Shown piece after piece: positions 1 to 8,404 of a DNA stretch of 64,000 nt. This DNA is from JBKQHQ01 sp052148715 (lineage in GTDB: Bacteria; Pseudomonadota; Alphaproteobacteria; Rhizobiales; Xanthobacteraceae). The notes under the pieces are model-generated. The model saw only the letters and a list, made by a program, of their open reading frames with translations. It was not told the DNA's origin and did no database searches. The position numbers and the translations under genes were made by a program. Where the stretch lies: NCBI GenBank assembly GCA_052148715.1, contig JBKQHQ010000021.1:21743-85742 (forward strand), given 5' to 3'. The number at the start of each line of letters is the position of its first letter. The stretch's first letter is position 1.

Positions 1-246
1 GCCCTTCTTGCCGATGGAGTCGACCAGCATTCCACCCGGCACGTTGGAGATGGCGCCGGCGAGAAACTGGCAGCTCACGATCGACCCGATCTGCTCGTAG
101 TTCAGCCCGAGTTCGTGGCCGATCAGCGGCAGCAGCAGATAGAACGTCGCCGGATACCAATGGGTCAGGGCATGCCCGATGGTGATCAGCCAGACGTCGC
201 GCAACGAAGTCCGCGATACCTCCGGGGCAACGGCGATTGCGGTCAC
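1..246 (-). CDS. MFS transporter, N-terminal part (cut by window edge)
   Basis: Reading the minus strand from a GTG at 246 gives about 82 residues running off the left edge. A short polar start leads into TSLRDVWLITIGHALTHWYP, a first membrane helix, followed by a loop (IGHELGLNYEQIGSI), a second helix and the GGMLVDSIGKKG loop. That last loop matches the conserved helix 2-3 loop of the major facilitator superfamily (G-x-x-x-D-x-x-G-K/R-K/R). The family exports or imports small molecules across the inner membrane; the substrate cannot be told from this part. The GTG is chosen because the sequence upstream of it (to a TTG at 297) is polar and unlike a transporter N-terminus. A GntR-like dyad lies about 100 bp upstream. 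Confidence 0.7.
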   Translation of the reverse strand, partial: MTAIAVAPEVSRTSLRDVWLITIGHALTHWYPATFYLLLPLIGHELGLNYEQIGSIVSCQFLAGAISNVPGGMLVDSIGKKG

Positions 247-343
247 GATCAGCCGACCTTGCGTGCGAGACGGCCGGGTCGCCGCCGCTTTGGGCAATAC
301 GACCGTTATCGCCGCCGTTCAAGGGCCCCGGGAAGGCTTATGG

Positions 344-361
344 TGTTGCAAATATACAACA
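344..361. promoter_or_regulatory. Hyphenated dyad, possible GntR-type operator upstream of the MFS gene
   Basis: TGTTGCAAATATACAACA has perfect 5-bp arms (TGTTG/CAACA) around an AT-rich centre. The outer TTG...CAA spacing and the TATAC core resemble FCD/GntR operators and the two sites near 10.64 and 10.82 kb. It sits about 100 bp before the MFS start. The regulator is not identified; this is a pattern call only. Confidence 0.35.
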
Positions 362-454
362 TAAACGCACGCACGGAAAGGGTAATATCAAACCCTCGAA
401 TCGAGTTGCGTGCGGCCTCAGTGATCAGCGTCGGCGGCAGAGCGGCGGGGCGGT

Positions 455-1834
455 ATGCGGCCTTTACAAAATGCTTGCATCGCAATGCGGTGGCTGGTCA
501 CGCGGAAATCCGGCGTCCTTGCGGCCGGTCTCTGCGGCATCCTTGTCGCGGCCTGCTCGTCTACTCCTTCGCTCGAAAGCGCAACAGGAGGCGTCGAAAG
601 CCGCATTCTGATTCGAGATATCGTAAGACGCGTCAAATGCGAGATCTCCGATGCATTCGACACAAGAGTGGAAGATCCCAAATTCCATTGGCTGCAGAAC
701 TGGACGGCGAAAGTCGATCTAACATTGCAGATTGATGAGCAAGCCGGAATTTCCCCAAGTGTCGCTTACACGAAATTCTTTCGGAACGCCTTCAATTTCG
801 CCGCCGGATCGAGCAGCCTGACAAGCAACGTGATCCAATCGGTGCAGCAATCCTTCACCTTGAGCGTGGGCGCCAATTTGAGCGAAGAGGCGCAGCGGGC
901 GGAGACGGTCACTTTCTCCCTCTCGCTAAAAGAGCTCAAAGTCTGGAGAAAACGCTTGCGAACCGCCGCAGCGCGCTCCGGGACCGACGAGATAATCTGT
1001 GATCCGAGCGGCCGCGAGCTCAGGGGTAAGCTCGGTCTGCAGGAATGGATCGATGCCGCGCTTTATCCCGTGGAGGGGCTGGAGCTTCAAGCAGGACAAC
1101 ATCCGAGTCCGGTTGGCGGGTCGACTAGACCCCCGACGCCGGGCACGCCCCCGAAGGGCGAAAAACTATCGATCAGCGTGCAAAACGCTATACCTCAAGT
1201 AAAAGCCGCGCGTGACGCGGTCGCCAAATCGCATGACGACGCGGTGGCATCCCAAGCGAAAGTCACGGAGTACGCGAGCAAGGTGCACACCGCCATGCAG
1301 ACCAGTGTTGCGCCCTACTTCAGCGTGCTGACCGATGAACTGAAAAAAACTATCTCCGACCTCATCTCGAACATCGATACGGCCAACGAATACGCCAGAC
1401 AGGACGTCACGAGCGCGGAACAAGCCCTCAGCAAGGCCACGGACATCGTCAGCCAATTGGAAGCGTCCTCCGGGCAGCAAGACGCTGGCGATCTCGTGAC
1501 CGCCGCGAAACAACTGGTCATTGACGCGGCCAATTATGCCAAACATGCCAAGAAGCAAGAAACCATCGCTGCCGCCATCGAGCAGAAATTTGCTAACTAC
1601 CTACCAAACCCGCCGATTGACGGGTTACTGCATTCGGTCCAGTTCGTCGTCACGTATGGCGCGAACGTCTCGCCAAACTGGACCTTGTTGCAATGGAAAG
1701 GCCCGAGCCTCACCGTTCCGGGAGCGTCGGCACAGGGGGCTAGGACCCATACGCTCAATATCGCCCTCGGCCCGCCCGCGGAACAAGCCCGCCTCATTCA
1801 AAACCAAACCGTGCTCAACGCGTTGCACCCTTAA
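455..1834 (+). CDS. Large lipoprotein of unknown function with a helical middle
   Basis: 459 residues. The N-terminus is a lipoprotein signal: basic WLVTRKS, a hydrophobic stretch, then LVAAC-SS, so lipidation would fall on Cys34. An alternative ATG at 485 (residue 11) gives a more typical 24-residue signal; the ATG at 455 has a purine-rich AGCGGCGGGG upstream. Residues about 45-210 look beta-rich. Residues about 225-380 are Ala/Lys/Glu-rich and probably helical or coiled coil. The last 70 residues look like a beta domain again (SVQFVVTYGANVSPNW). The protein probably sits in the outer membrane facing the periplasm. I do not recognise a named family and nothing nearby assigns a role. Confidence 0.7.
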   Translation: MRPLQNACIAMRWLVTRKSGVLAAGLCGILVAACSSTPSLESATGGVESRILIRDIVRRVKCEISDAFDTRVEDPKFHWLQNWTAKVDLTLQIDEQAGISPSVAYTKFFRNAFNFAAGSSSLTSNVIQSVQQSFTLSVGANLSEEAQRAETVTFSLSLKELKVWRKRLRTAAARSGTDEIICDPSGRELRGKLGLQEWIDAALYPVEGLELQAGQHPSPVGGSTRPPTPGTPPKGEKLSISVQNAIPQVKAARDAVAKSHDDAVASQAKVTEYASKVHTAMQTSVAPYFSVLTDELKKTISDLISNIDTANEYARQDVTSAEQALSKATDIVSQLEASSGQQDAGDLVTAAKQLVIDAANYAKHAKKQETIAAAIEQKFANYLPNPPIDGLLHSVQFVVTYGANVSPNWTLLQWKGPSLTVPGASAQGARTHTLNIALGPPAEQARLIQNQTVLNALHP

Positions 1835-2012
1835 CGCGGTAGGGCCGCGGCGTGGTCCCCTGCTTGTCACTCTGGGGCGCCGCGCGGCGAGTTACTGCAA
1901 CCTCTTGCGACGCTATTTGGCGTTAACAAAACCGTGATAGACTTCGATGTTATTCATCGGTCCAATCGTCGTCATGGTGCTGCGCAGCAGCCGATCGAGG
2001 CGGATATTCGAG

Positions 2013-2588
2013 ATGTCGTCTTTGACGCGCTATATGCTCGTCGCCGCTGCAATCCTTCTACCCCTCGGACAACGGGCAGGGGCTGAGCCCGCGCCCTTGG
2101 CCGAGCTGCTGGCGGTCGAGGCGACCAAGGACGGCCTCACGCTGACGGTTCCAACCGGCGGCTGCACGAAGAAATCCGATTTCGAGCTTACCTCAAGCCC
2201 GGCTAAGAACGGCGCCGCGGTCGTCGAGGTGCGGCGACCGATCCCCGATACTTGCAAAGGCAATTTCCCCGACGGCCTCAAATTGGCATACTCCTGGGCG
2301 GAGTTGAAATTGCCCAAGCACACCAAGATCTCCGTGAAGAATGCGGTCGAAAGCGCCCGGCCATTGCCGCAGCGGGAGGCGCGTCGCGTGAGCCCGCACA
2401 AGGGCCCGCGATATTGCCATATCGCCGACCGGCGATCGCATCTTTGCACTTCCCGGCACCGTGCCAATGCGGCTCATCATTACGCCCATCACCGCATCCA
2501 TCATCACCGCGGGTCGGCATGGGTCGTCGTCCACGCCAAGCGGCACACCCGCCGACATCATGGTCGGGACGGCGGCTATCGTTACTAG
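2013..2588 (+). CDS. Secreted protein of unknown function with His/Arg-rich tail
   Basis: 191 residues from the ATG at 2013, chosen because it starts a clean signal peptide (SSLTRYMLVAAAILLPLGQR, cleavage near AGA-EP) and follows GGCGGAT. An in-frame ATG at 1947 would add 22 residues ahead of it. Residues about 25-115 form a compact domain with two cysteines (GGCTKKSDF and PDTCKGNF) that could form a disulfide. The last about 70 residues are strongly enriched in His and Arg (HHYAHHRIHHHRG) and look low-complexity; this could be a metal-binding tail, or a frame change near residue 120. Family not recognised. Confidence 0.55.
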   Translation: MSSLTRYMLVAAAILLPLGQRAGAEPAPLAELLAVEATKDGLTLTVPTGGCTKKSDFELTSSPAKNGAAVVEVRRPIPDTCKGNFPDGLKLAYSWAELKLPKHTKISVKNAVESARPLPQREARRVSPHKGPRYCHIADRRSHLCTSRHRANAAHHYAHHRIHHHRGSAWVVVHAKRHTRRHHGRDGGYRY

Positions 2589-2627
2589 AGCACGATGGCT
2601 TTCCTTCGAATCGTCATCGTGCTCTAG
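2585..2627. repeat. Palindromic intergenic element (13-bp arms)
   Basis: CTAGAGCACGATG (2585-2597) is perfectly repeated in inverse as CATCGTGCTCTAG (2615-2627), with a 17-nt loop. The left arm overlaps the stop codon of the preceding gene. It could act as a terminator, but together with the next element it looks like a dispersed rhizobial palindromic repeat. Confidence 0.7.
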
Positions 2628-2637
2628 CTTATTGTTG

Positions 2638-2686
2638 GAGCATGATCTTTCCCGAAAACCGGTACCCACTTTTCGGGATCATGCTC
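2638..2686. repeat. Dispersed rhizobial palindrome with 3-nt bulge
   Basis: GAGCATGATC plus CCCGAAAA on the left pairs with TTTTCGGGATCATGCTC on the right, giving a 10-bp and an 8-bp stem separated by a TTT bulge, with a CCGGTACCCAC loop. From memory this GAGCATGATC...GATCATGCTC element is common between genes in Bradyrhizobium and relatives. Its right end abuts the stop codon of the minus-strand protease. Confidence 0.75.
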
Positions 2687-3783
2687 TACGGCTTGGGCAC
2701 CAGACTGATGCGGGTCACGTCCTCGCCCCGGCAACCCGAGCTGGGGCACACGTTCACGCGCCGGCAATTCGCGCTTGGGTCTGCCACATAATCGGTATCG
2801 CCGCGAACGAGGACGCCGACCAAGCTCTTGGTCGCCTCGTCGTAGACCCCCGACCCGGAATTGCCGCCGAACGTATCGAGATTGGCGACAAAGAAGGCCG
2901 GGCTCGAGGTGTCGCGCACCTCGGCGCCGGGCGCATATTTGAGTGGAATGCCGCTCGGGAAGCCGATGACGAAGACTTTTGCGCCCTTGCTGATCGGGGT
3001 CGTATTCCAGGCCGTCACCGGTTCGGCAACGGTGGCGGCGACGGGTCTTGCAAGCCGGATCAACGCCCAGTCCTGGGGTGCGTTCATCTCCCCGCCGATG
3101 ACCTCCTTGCCGGCCACGACTTGGGCCGCTGGAAGGGTGGTAGCATCCGTTGTCTGCTGCTCCATCCGATAGCCAAACACGAAGCTTACCGAAGTGATCG
3201 CGGAGAGTTGGTTATTTCCCGAGACTTCGCGCACGCAGTGGCCGGCGGTCAGCACGACATCGGGGCGAACCAGCGTGCCGGAGCAGAAAGCCCCCGCCGG
3301 CTGTTCCGCAAAGGCTTCGTCCGGACACAAGCGCTGGACCGCCTGCAGCGGCCGGGTCTTGAGCTTGACGTTGTTGCCCGACGCGGGCGGCGTGTCGAGT
3401 GAATTGAAGAGCGCCACGGAGGCGCGAGCCACCGCTTTCACCGCAGGATCCTGGATCTGATACCAGTCCTTGCGCTCATCGAGGCCGTAGATGACCCGGA
3501 ACCGGCCCTCCTCGCGCGCCGCCAGGACCAGCGCACCCTCGTTCACGGTCGACAGACGCCCTTCGGCCCCCAGCGTTCTGAACTCCTGCCCGGGCAGCGC
3601 AATTCCGGCCCGTTTCTCGAAGCGCCGCTGAAACTCATTGCGTAATTCCTCGTCGGTGGCAGCCCTGACGGCTTTCTTCGCGTCCCTGAGATCATCCGCG
3701 CAGGCGGAAGTGGCTATCCCGGTCAGGACAACCGCCATCGCCGCCAGTGACAACATGATTGGCCGAATTGAATAGGACCCCAT
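2686..3783 (-). CDS. Secreted trypsin-like serine protease
   Basis: 365 residues from the ATG at 3783, preceded by GGGGGAT. A longer frame reaches 3999 but lacks a signal at its start. The signal peptide covers residues 1-29 (LSLAAMAVVLTGIATSACA). The chymotrypsin-fold triad is complete: His182 in LTAGHC, Asp238 in DWALIRL, Ser309 in GGNSGSG. Cysteines near 167 (AFCSGT) and 183 fit the usual disulfide around the catalytic His. The roughly 130 residues between signal and protease domain (a DDLRDAKKAVRAATDEELRN helix, then a beta region) are a pro- or accessory region. It probably cleaves proteins in the periplasm or outside the cell; the substrate is unknown. Confidence 0.85.
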   Translation of the reverse strand: MGSYSIRPIMLSLAAMAVVLTGIATSACADDLRDAKKAVRAATDEELRNEFQRRFEKRAGIALPGQEFRTLGAEGRLSTVNEGALVLAAREEGRFRVIYGLDERKDWYQIQDPAVKAVARASVALFNSLDTPPASGNNVKLKTRPLQAVQRLCPDEAFAEQPAGAFCSGTLVRPDVVLTAGHCVREVSGNNQLSAITSVSFVFGYRMEQQTTDATTLPAAQVVAGKEVIGGEMNAPQDWALIRLARPVAATVAEPVTAWNTTPISKGAKVFVIGFPSGIPLKYAPGAEVRDTSSPAFFVANLDTFGGNSGSGVYDEATKSLVGVLVRGDTDYVADPSANCRRVNVCPSSGCRGEDVTRISLVPKP

Positions 3784-4002
3784 GCCGACGATCCCCCTCG
3801 CCATCTCGCTGCGTGTTGCACGTCCAATGTAGCCGATCATGCATTCACCGGAAGAGTGAATTCGGTCTCCGCCCAAAAATGCGCAAAGTGACCGTGCGCC
3901 ACATCGTGCATGATGGATTCGCGCCCCGCAACACTCGGCATCGCCCTGCCGGATCATTCCAGGGCCCACAACACGGCGGGCAAGATCGCGAACGAGCAAG
4001 CG

Positions 4003-5448
4003 TCATCGCTCCGATCTTCGCTTGGCCACCGCCCCTCCGCCGGCGTTCGCGGCCGCGTCGAGCGGCTCTTCGGCCGCGCCGCTGTTGGTTATGAGGCGCG
4101 CGCCGCGCTCGAAGGTGATGTAGGCCCAAAGCCAATCGATCGCGACGGTCAGGCGATTGCGAAAGCCGATCAGAAAGAAGATGTGAGCAACCGACCAAAG
4201 AAGCCAAGCGACGAACCCGGTGAGGCGCAGCTGTCCCATCTCGACCACGGCCGCCTGGCGTCCGATGGTCGCAAGATTGCCGAAACTTCGGTAGGCGAAT
4301 GGAGGCGGAGGCTTGCGCCCGTGAACCTGCGCGGCGATGACGTGCGCAACATAAAGGCCTTCCTGCTTGGCGACGGGAGCAAGACCGGGCAGCGGCTTTC
4401 CGTCCATGTCCTTGGCGTCCGCCGTGTCGCCGATCACGAATACACGGTCCTGGCCGGGGACAGAGAGATCCGGTCCTACAACCACGCGACCGGCGCGATC
4501 AGCCGGGGCGCCAAGCCAGGCCGCGGCGGGCGAGGCCATGACACCTGCGGCCCAGATGATCGTGCGCGCGTCGACGCGCGCCGCGCCGATGACGGCACCA
4601 TCGCCATCGCAGGCGGTCACGGGCCTTCCGAGGCGCACCTCGACGCCGAGGGCTTCGAGCCGCTTGTGCGCATCATTGGAAAGCTGCTCCGGGAAGGCCG
4701 GCAGAATGCGCGGACCGGCCTCGACCAGGACAACGCGCGTCGCCCGGGGATCAATGTTGCGGAAATCCATCGCCAGCGCGTGCCGAGCGATCTCGGCGAT
4801 CGCGCCGGCCATCTCGACGCCCGTGGGGCCGGCCCCGATGATTACGAAGGTGAGCAGCTTGCTTTGCTCGGCCGGGTCGCATTCCGCCTCGGCGCGCTCG
4901 AACGCAAGCAAGATGTGGCGACGGATCTTGGTCGCGTCCTCAAGCGATTTGAGCCCGGGGGCGTATGGCTCCCAGTCGTCGTGGCCGAAGTAGGAATGGC
5001 GCGCCCCGGTCGCGATCACAAGATAATCATAAATTATGTTGGGGCTTGTGGGGGCAGTCCCCAGCCTGACCTCGCGTTTCACCAGATCGACGCCCGTGAC
5101 CTCGCCGAGCAAGACCGTCACGTTCTGCTGCCTGCGAAAAATCGTTCGGATCGGCGCGGCGATTTGCGCCGGCGACAGCCCAGCCGTCGCAACCTGATAG
5201 AGCAGCGGCTGAAAGAGATGGTGGTTGCGCCGGTCGATCAGCGTAACGCGGACCGCCTCCTTCGCCAGCCCTTTCGCCGCCGAAAGACCGCCAAATCCGC
5301 CGCCGACGATCACGACATGCGGCGCGCCGGACGAGGCATCCGCCTCGCGACCCGCCACGGAGACATCGCAGAGCGGCGCACCGACCCCGTGTCGGTGCGG
5401 CGGCAGGATTGCCGTGGCCATGACATCACCTTGCGTGCGCGCAACCAT
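4003..5448 (-). CDS. ndh: Type II NADH dehydrogenase (NDH-2)
   Basis: 481 residues. It transfers electrons from NADH to quinone without pumping protons, on the cytoplasmic face of the inner membrane. An FAD-binding Rossmann motif is at about residues 45-55 (VVIVGGGFGGLSAA) and a second NAD-binding motif at about 200 (FVIIGAGPTGVEMAG). The FAD-contact motif VFVIGDTAD is present, as is a C-terminal amphipathic/hydrophobic stretch (FVAWLLWSVAHIFFLIGF) typical of membrane-attached NDH-2. A second ATG at 5421, after AAGGTGAT, is the likelier start and removes nine residues. The first about 30 residues are an unusual extension before the FAD domain. It appears monocistronic. Confidence 0.9.
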   Translation of the reverse strand: MVARTQGDVMATAILPPHRHGVGAPLCDVSVAGREADASSGAPHVVIVGGGFGGLSAAKGLAKEAVRVTLIDRRNHHLFQPLLYQVATAGLSPAQIAAPIRTIFRRQQNVTVLLGEVTGVDLVKREVRLGTAPTSPNIIYDYLVIATGARHSYFGHDDWEPYAPGLKSLEDATKIRRHILLAFERAEAECDPAEQSKLLTFVIIGAGPTGVEMAGAIAEIARHALAMDFRNIDPRATRVVLVEAGPRILPAFPEQLSNDAHKRLEALGVEVRLGRPVTACDGDGAVIGAARVDARTIIWAAGVMASPAAAWLGAPADRAGRVVVGPDLSVPGQDRVFVIGDTADAKDMDGKPLPGLAPVAKQEGLYVAHVIAAQVHGRKPPPPFAYRSFGNLATIGRQAAVVEMGQLRLTGFVAWLLWSVAHIFFLIGFRNRLTVAIDWLWAYITFERGARLITNSGAAEEPLDAAANAGGGAVAKRRSER

Positions 5449-5530
5449 GCGCCGAAGGCGTGATCAAGCCAAGTGCGGGTCCGCAGCCCTATCCGAGCCA
5501 AGCGACCGAGTCTGGCTGGCTGGCCGTTAA

Positions 5531-5845
5531 TCAATCGAGCCCGCCGGCTTGGCCGCCGGCCTTGTCGGTCAGCGCGACCGTCTCGAAGTATGTGATTTTC
5601 GGATCGGTGCCATAGCGCGCGCGAATGCCGGCAAGCCATTCGCCCGAGTAGAATCGCTCGGCTGCCCGCTGGCTCTCCCACATATAGACACCGCCGGCAA
5701 CCTTGCCGTCGCGCGAGCAAATGAATTGTTTGCGCAGGAACCCGGGGATTTTGAGGAAATCCGGTGCGATCTGAGTGAAGTGCTTGCGGCATTCCTCAAG
5801 GCCGATGGAGGGAGGCAAGTCGTAGAGGACGATAGCAGTGATCAT
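5531..5845 (-). CDS. YdhR-like ABM-fold protein
   Basis: 104 residues resembling the YdhR/antibiotic-biosynthesis-monooxygenase family, small ferredoxin-like-fold dimers. The sequence starts MITAIVLYDLPPSIGLEECR, continues with a PGFLRKQFI strand and a GGVYMWESQRAAERFYS segment; the YxWES...A..f pattern is typical. The catalytic role of such proteins is often unproven. It lies 46 bp downstream of livF on the same strand, so it may be the last gene of the ABC transporter operon and act on the imported compound. Confidence 0.7.
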   Translation of the reverse strand: MITAIVLYDLPPSIGLEECRKHFTQIAPDFLKIPGFLRKQFICSRDGKVAGGVYMWESQRAAERFYSGEWLAGIRARYGTDPKITYFETVALTDKAGGQAGGLD

Positions 5846-5891
5846 GCGATTTCTCCTTGGGTTTGAAATTCAGCAGGGGGCTTCTGCGAGC

Positions 5892-6626
5892 TCATGCGTT
5901 AGCTGCCGCATTACCGAGATAGGCTTCCTGAACGGTGGCGTTGCTCGACAGCATGCTCGCCGGCTCGGCCAGCACGATGCGTCCGGTGTCGAGCACAAAG
6001 CCGTAATGGGCGAGCCGCAACGCGATGGCGACGTCCTGCTCGACGAGCAGGATCGAAAGACCCGCCCGGTTGATCGCGAGCAGCGCCAGACCGAGCTCGC
6101 CCACGAGCTTCGGCGCGAGACCGAGGGAAAGCTCGTCGATCAGCAGCAACTCCGGGCCGGCCATGATGCCGCGACCGATGGCGCACATCTGCTGCTCGCC
6201 CCCGGAGAGGGTCGAGGCGTCCTGCGACAACCGCTCGGCGAGCCGCGGAAAGGTGGTCAACACGAAATCCAGATCACGATTGACGATCGCGCGTCCGTCG
6301 CGACGCAGATAGGCGCCCATTAGCAGGTTCTCGCGCACCGTCATCCCGGCGAACAGCCGCCGGCCCTCCGGCACGTGCGCGACGCCCCGGCGAACGATCT
6401 CCTGCGGCGCGACTCCTGCAAGCGACTTGCCGGCAAAGCTGATCGATCCGGCGCTGGCGCGAACCACGCCGGAAAGCGTCTTGAGCAGCGTCGTCTTCCC
6501 GGCCCCATTGGAGCCGATCAGACAGACGATCTCACCGGGCTTCACGACGATGTCGACATCATACAGGACGCGCACATCGCCGTATCCCGCGCAAAGGCCC
6601 GAAACCTTGAGCAGATCAATCGCCAT
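5892..6626 (-). CDS. livF: LIV-type ABC transporter ATPase, LivF-like
   Basis: 244 residues, the usual LivF length. Walker A is GSNGAGKTT near residue 40, the signature is LSGGEQQM near 142 and Walker B is ELLLIDELSLGLAP. The protein powers uptake through the LivH/LivM channel at the inner membrane. It is the last transport gene of the operon and lies 3 bp after livG. Assignment to the branched-chain amino-acid transporter family is firm; the real substrate is unknown, because this family also imports aromatic acids, amides and other organic compounds. Confidence 0.88.
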   Translation of the reverse strand: MAIDLLKVSGLCAGYGDVRVLYDVDIVVKPGEIVCLIGSNGAGKTTLLKTLSGVVRASAGSISFAGKSLAGVAPQEIVRRGVAHVPEGRRLFAGMTVRENLLMGAYLRRDGRAIVNRDLDFVLTTFPRLAERLSQDASTLSGGEQQMCAIGRGIMAGPELLLIDELSLGLAPKLVGELGLALLAINRAGLSILLVEQDVAIALRLAHYGFVLDTGRIVLAEPASMLSSNATVQEAYLGNAAANA

Positions 6627-6629
6627 GGG

Positions 6630-7412
6630 TTAATCTCCGCGGCCCGTCTGATCAACGGCAAAATCGGCGCCGAGATACGCTTCGACGACCTGGGAGCTCC
6701 TGACGACATCACCCGGCAATCCGTCCGCGATCAAGGCGCCCTGATGCAGCACCATGATGCGCGAGCAGGCGCGCGTGACGACCTTCATCAGGTGCTCGAT
6801 GAGGAGGATCGTGATGCCGCCGCGGGCAATGGCGCGGATGAGCGCGAGCGCCCGGTCGATCTCGGTGGCATTCAGGCCGGCATTGACCTCGTCGAGAAGA
6901 AGGAGCTTGGGATTGGTCGCCAGTCCTTTCGCGAGCTCGAGGCGCTTGCGATCCGGCAGGGTGAGCTGCGAAGCCGGCGTCGCCGCAACGGCCGTCAGGC
7001 CGGTGAAGTCGAGGCATTCGGCCGCCCGCACGCGCGCCGCGACGATGGAGCGGCAACGCCCGGCGAACAGCGCGGCGGCAGCGACGTTGTCGAGCACATT
7101 CATGCGCGGGAAAGGTTGAACCACCTGAAACGTGCGCCCAATGCCGCGTCGCGCGATCTCGTAAGCCGGAAGGCGGTCGATCTGTCGGCCCTCGAACATG
7201 ACCGCGCCCGCATCCGGTGCCTGCACCCCGGTAATGACATTGATCAGCGTGGTCTTGCCGGCGCCGTTCGGCCCGATGAGGCCGACGATCTCACCCGGTG
7301 CAAGATCGAAGGTGACGTCGTTGAGCGCGACGAGGCCGCCGAAGCGCTTCGTGACGCCGGACACGCGCATGAGCGGAGCCGGCGGGGCTAAGGCATGCGC
7401 GGGCGAGCTCAT
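6630..7412 (-). CDS. livG: LIV-type ABC transporter ATPase, LivG-like
   Basis: 260 residues from the ATG at 7412, whose ATGA overlaps the livM stop. A longer open frame extends to 8156, but its N-terminal part is only an alternative-frame reading of livM. Walker A is IGPNGAGKTTLINV, Walker B is LLLLDEVNAGL. The signature is the degenerate LivG form (LTLPDRKRLELAKGLA) instead of LSGGQ, as usual for LivG. It pairs with LivF as the ATPase dimer. Translational coupling to livM is likely. Confidence 0.88.
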   Translation of the reverse strand: MSSPAHALAPPAPLMRVSGVTKRFGGLVALNDVTFDLAPGEIVGLIGPNGAGKTTLINVITGVQAPDAGAVMFEGRQIDRLPAYEIARRGIGRTFQVVQPFPRMNVLDNVAAAALFAGRCRSIVAARVRAAECLDFTGLTAVAATPASQLTLPDRKRLELAKGLATNPKLLLLDEVNAGLNATEIDRALALIRAIARGGITILLIEHLMKVVTRACSRIMVLHQGALIADGLPGDVVRSSQVVEAYLGADFAVDQTGRGD

Positions 7413-8404
7413 GACGGTAATACCGGTGCGCGCGCGGCATCGCCGCGATCCGCCGCATGCTGCGGACGGGCGAACACGCGCACGCGAGCCATGGCATGGC
7501 GGAAGCTGCCCAGGCCCCCCGGGACGAACACCAGCAGCAACACGATGATGATGCCGAGTATCCCGGCATGGAAGTTCAAAACATTTCGCCAGACGAGTTC
7601 TTCGAGCGCGACGAAGATGACGGCGCCGAACACCGGTCCGTACACCGTCCCGACGCCGCCGAGGAACGCCATGACGATCGGCTTGATCGACAGGATGTCG
7701 TCGAACGCGTCGCTCGGATCGATGTAGCCGATCCAGGTCGCGTAGATCGCGCCGGCCAAGCCCGTCGTCACGGCGGACGCGACGAAGGCCGCGACCTTGG
7801 CCTGCAGCGTATTGATCCCAAGCACGATCGCCGCATCCTCGTTCTGCTCGATACAACGAAGCGCCCAGCCGACGCGGCTGCGAACGATGACGACCGTGAG
7901 TCCGACCGTTGCGACGGCCGCGGCCAGCATGCCACAATAGTAGAGCCTGGCGGTCGCATCGACGCCGAGCAGCGTCGAGCCGGGCAAGTTCAATCCCATC
8001 CCGCCGCCGGTGATCGCCGTCGCTCCGTTCACGATCTCGCGCAGAACGGCGGCGAGCACGAGGCTGGCGACGGCGAAGTAATGCCCGCGCAGGCGCAGAA
8101 TCGCCGGACCGATCACGAGCGCGAACAGCCCGGCGGCGGCGGCACCCGCGAGCCATGCGGCAGGCAGCGAGGCGTAAGCGCGAACGATCCCGCTTCCATA
8201 AGCACCCAGGCCGAAGAAGGCCGCGGTTGCGAACGATGGATAGCCGGTGAGCCCACCGATGATGTTCCAGGACGACGCGAGCGTCACATACATGAACGCG
8301 ATGGTCGCGAGCCGCACGAGGTAATTGCTGGTCACGAAAGGCAGCACGCAGAGCACGATCGCAAGTGCCGCGAGACCCGCCGCCAGCGCGATACGGCGCT
8401 TCAT
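7409..8404 (-). CDS. livM: LIV-type ABC transporter permease, LivM-like
   Basis: 331 residues with about eight to nine hydrophobic segments. The LivM cytoplasmic loop is present: RLRGHYFAVASLVL and the EAA-like loop VGWALRCIEQNEDAAIVLGIN near residue 195. It forms the membrane channel with LivH. The start overlaps the livH stop (ATGA) and its stop overlaps the livG start. The tail after the last helix (about residues 300-331) is polar and longer than usual. Confidence 0.88.
   Translation of the reverse strand: MKRRIALAAGLAALAIVLCVLPFVTSNYLVRLATIAFMYVTLASSWNIIGGLTGYPSFATAAFFGLGAYGSGIVRAYASLPAAWLAGAAAAGLFALVIGPAILRLRGHYFAVASLVLAAVLREIVNGATAITGGGMGLNLPGSTLLGVDATARLYYCGMLAAAVATVGLTVVIVRSRVGWALRCIEQNEDAAIVLGINTLQAKVAAFVASAVTTGLAGAIYATWIGYIDPSDAFDDILSIKPIVMAFLGGVGTVYGPVFGAVIFVALEELVWRNVLNFHAGILGIIIVLLLVFVPGGLGSFRHAMARVRVFARPQHAADRGDAARAPVLPS

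Noticed and set aside
3910..5463. 517-residue plus-strand open frame
   Set aside because: Antisense shadow of the NADH dehydrogenase gene, without motifs of its own.
7413..8156. Open frame extending LivG upstream to a 508-residue protein
   Set aside because: The extra part is Arg-rich out-of-frame reading of livM; a proper ATGA start at 7412 gives a normal-length LivG.
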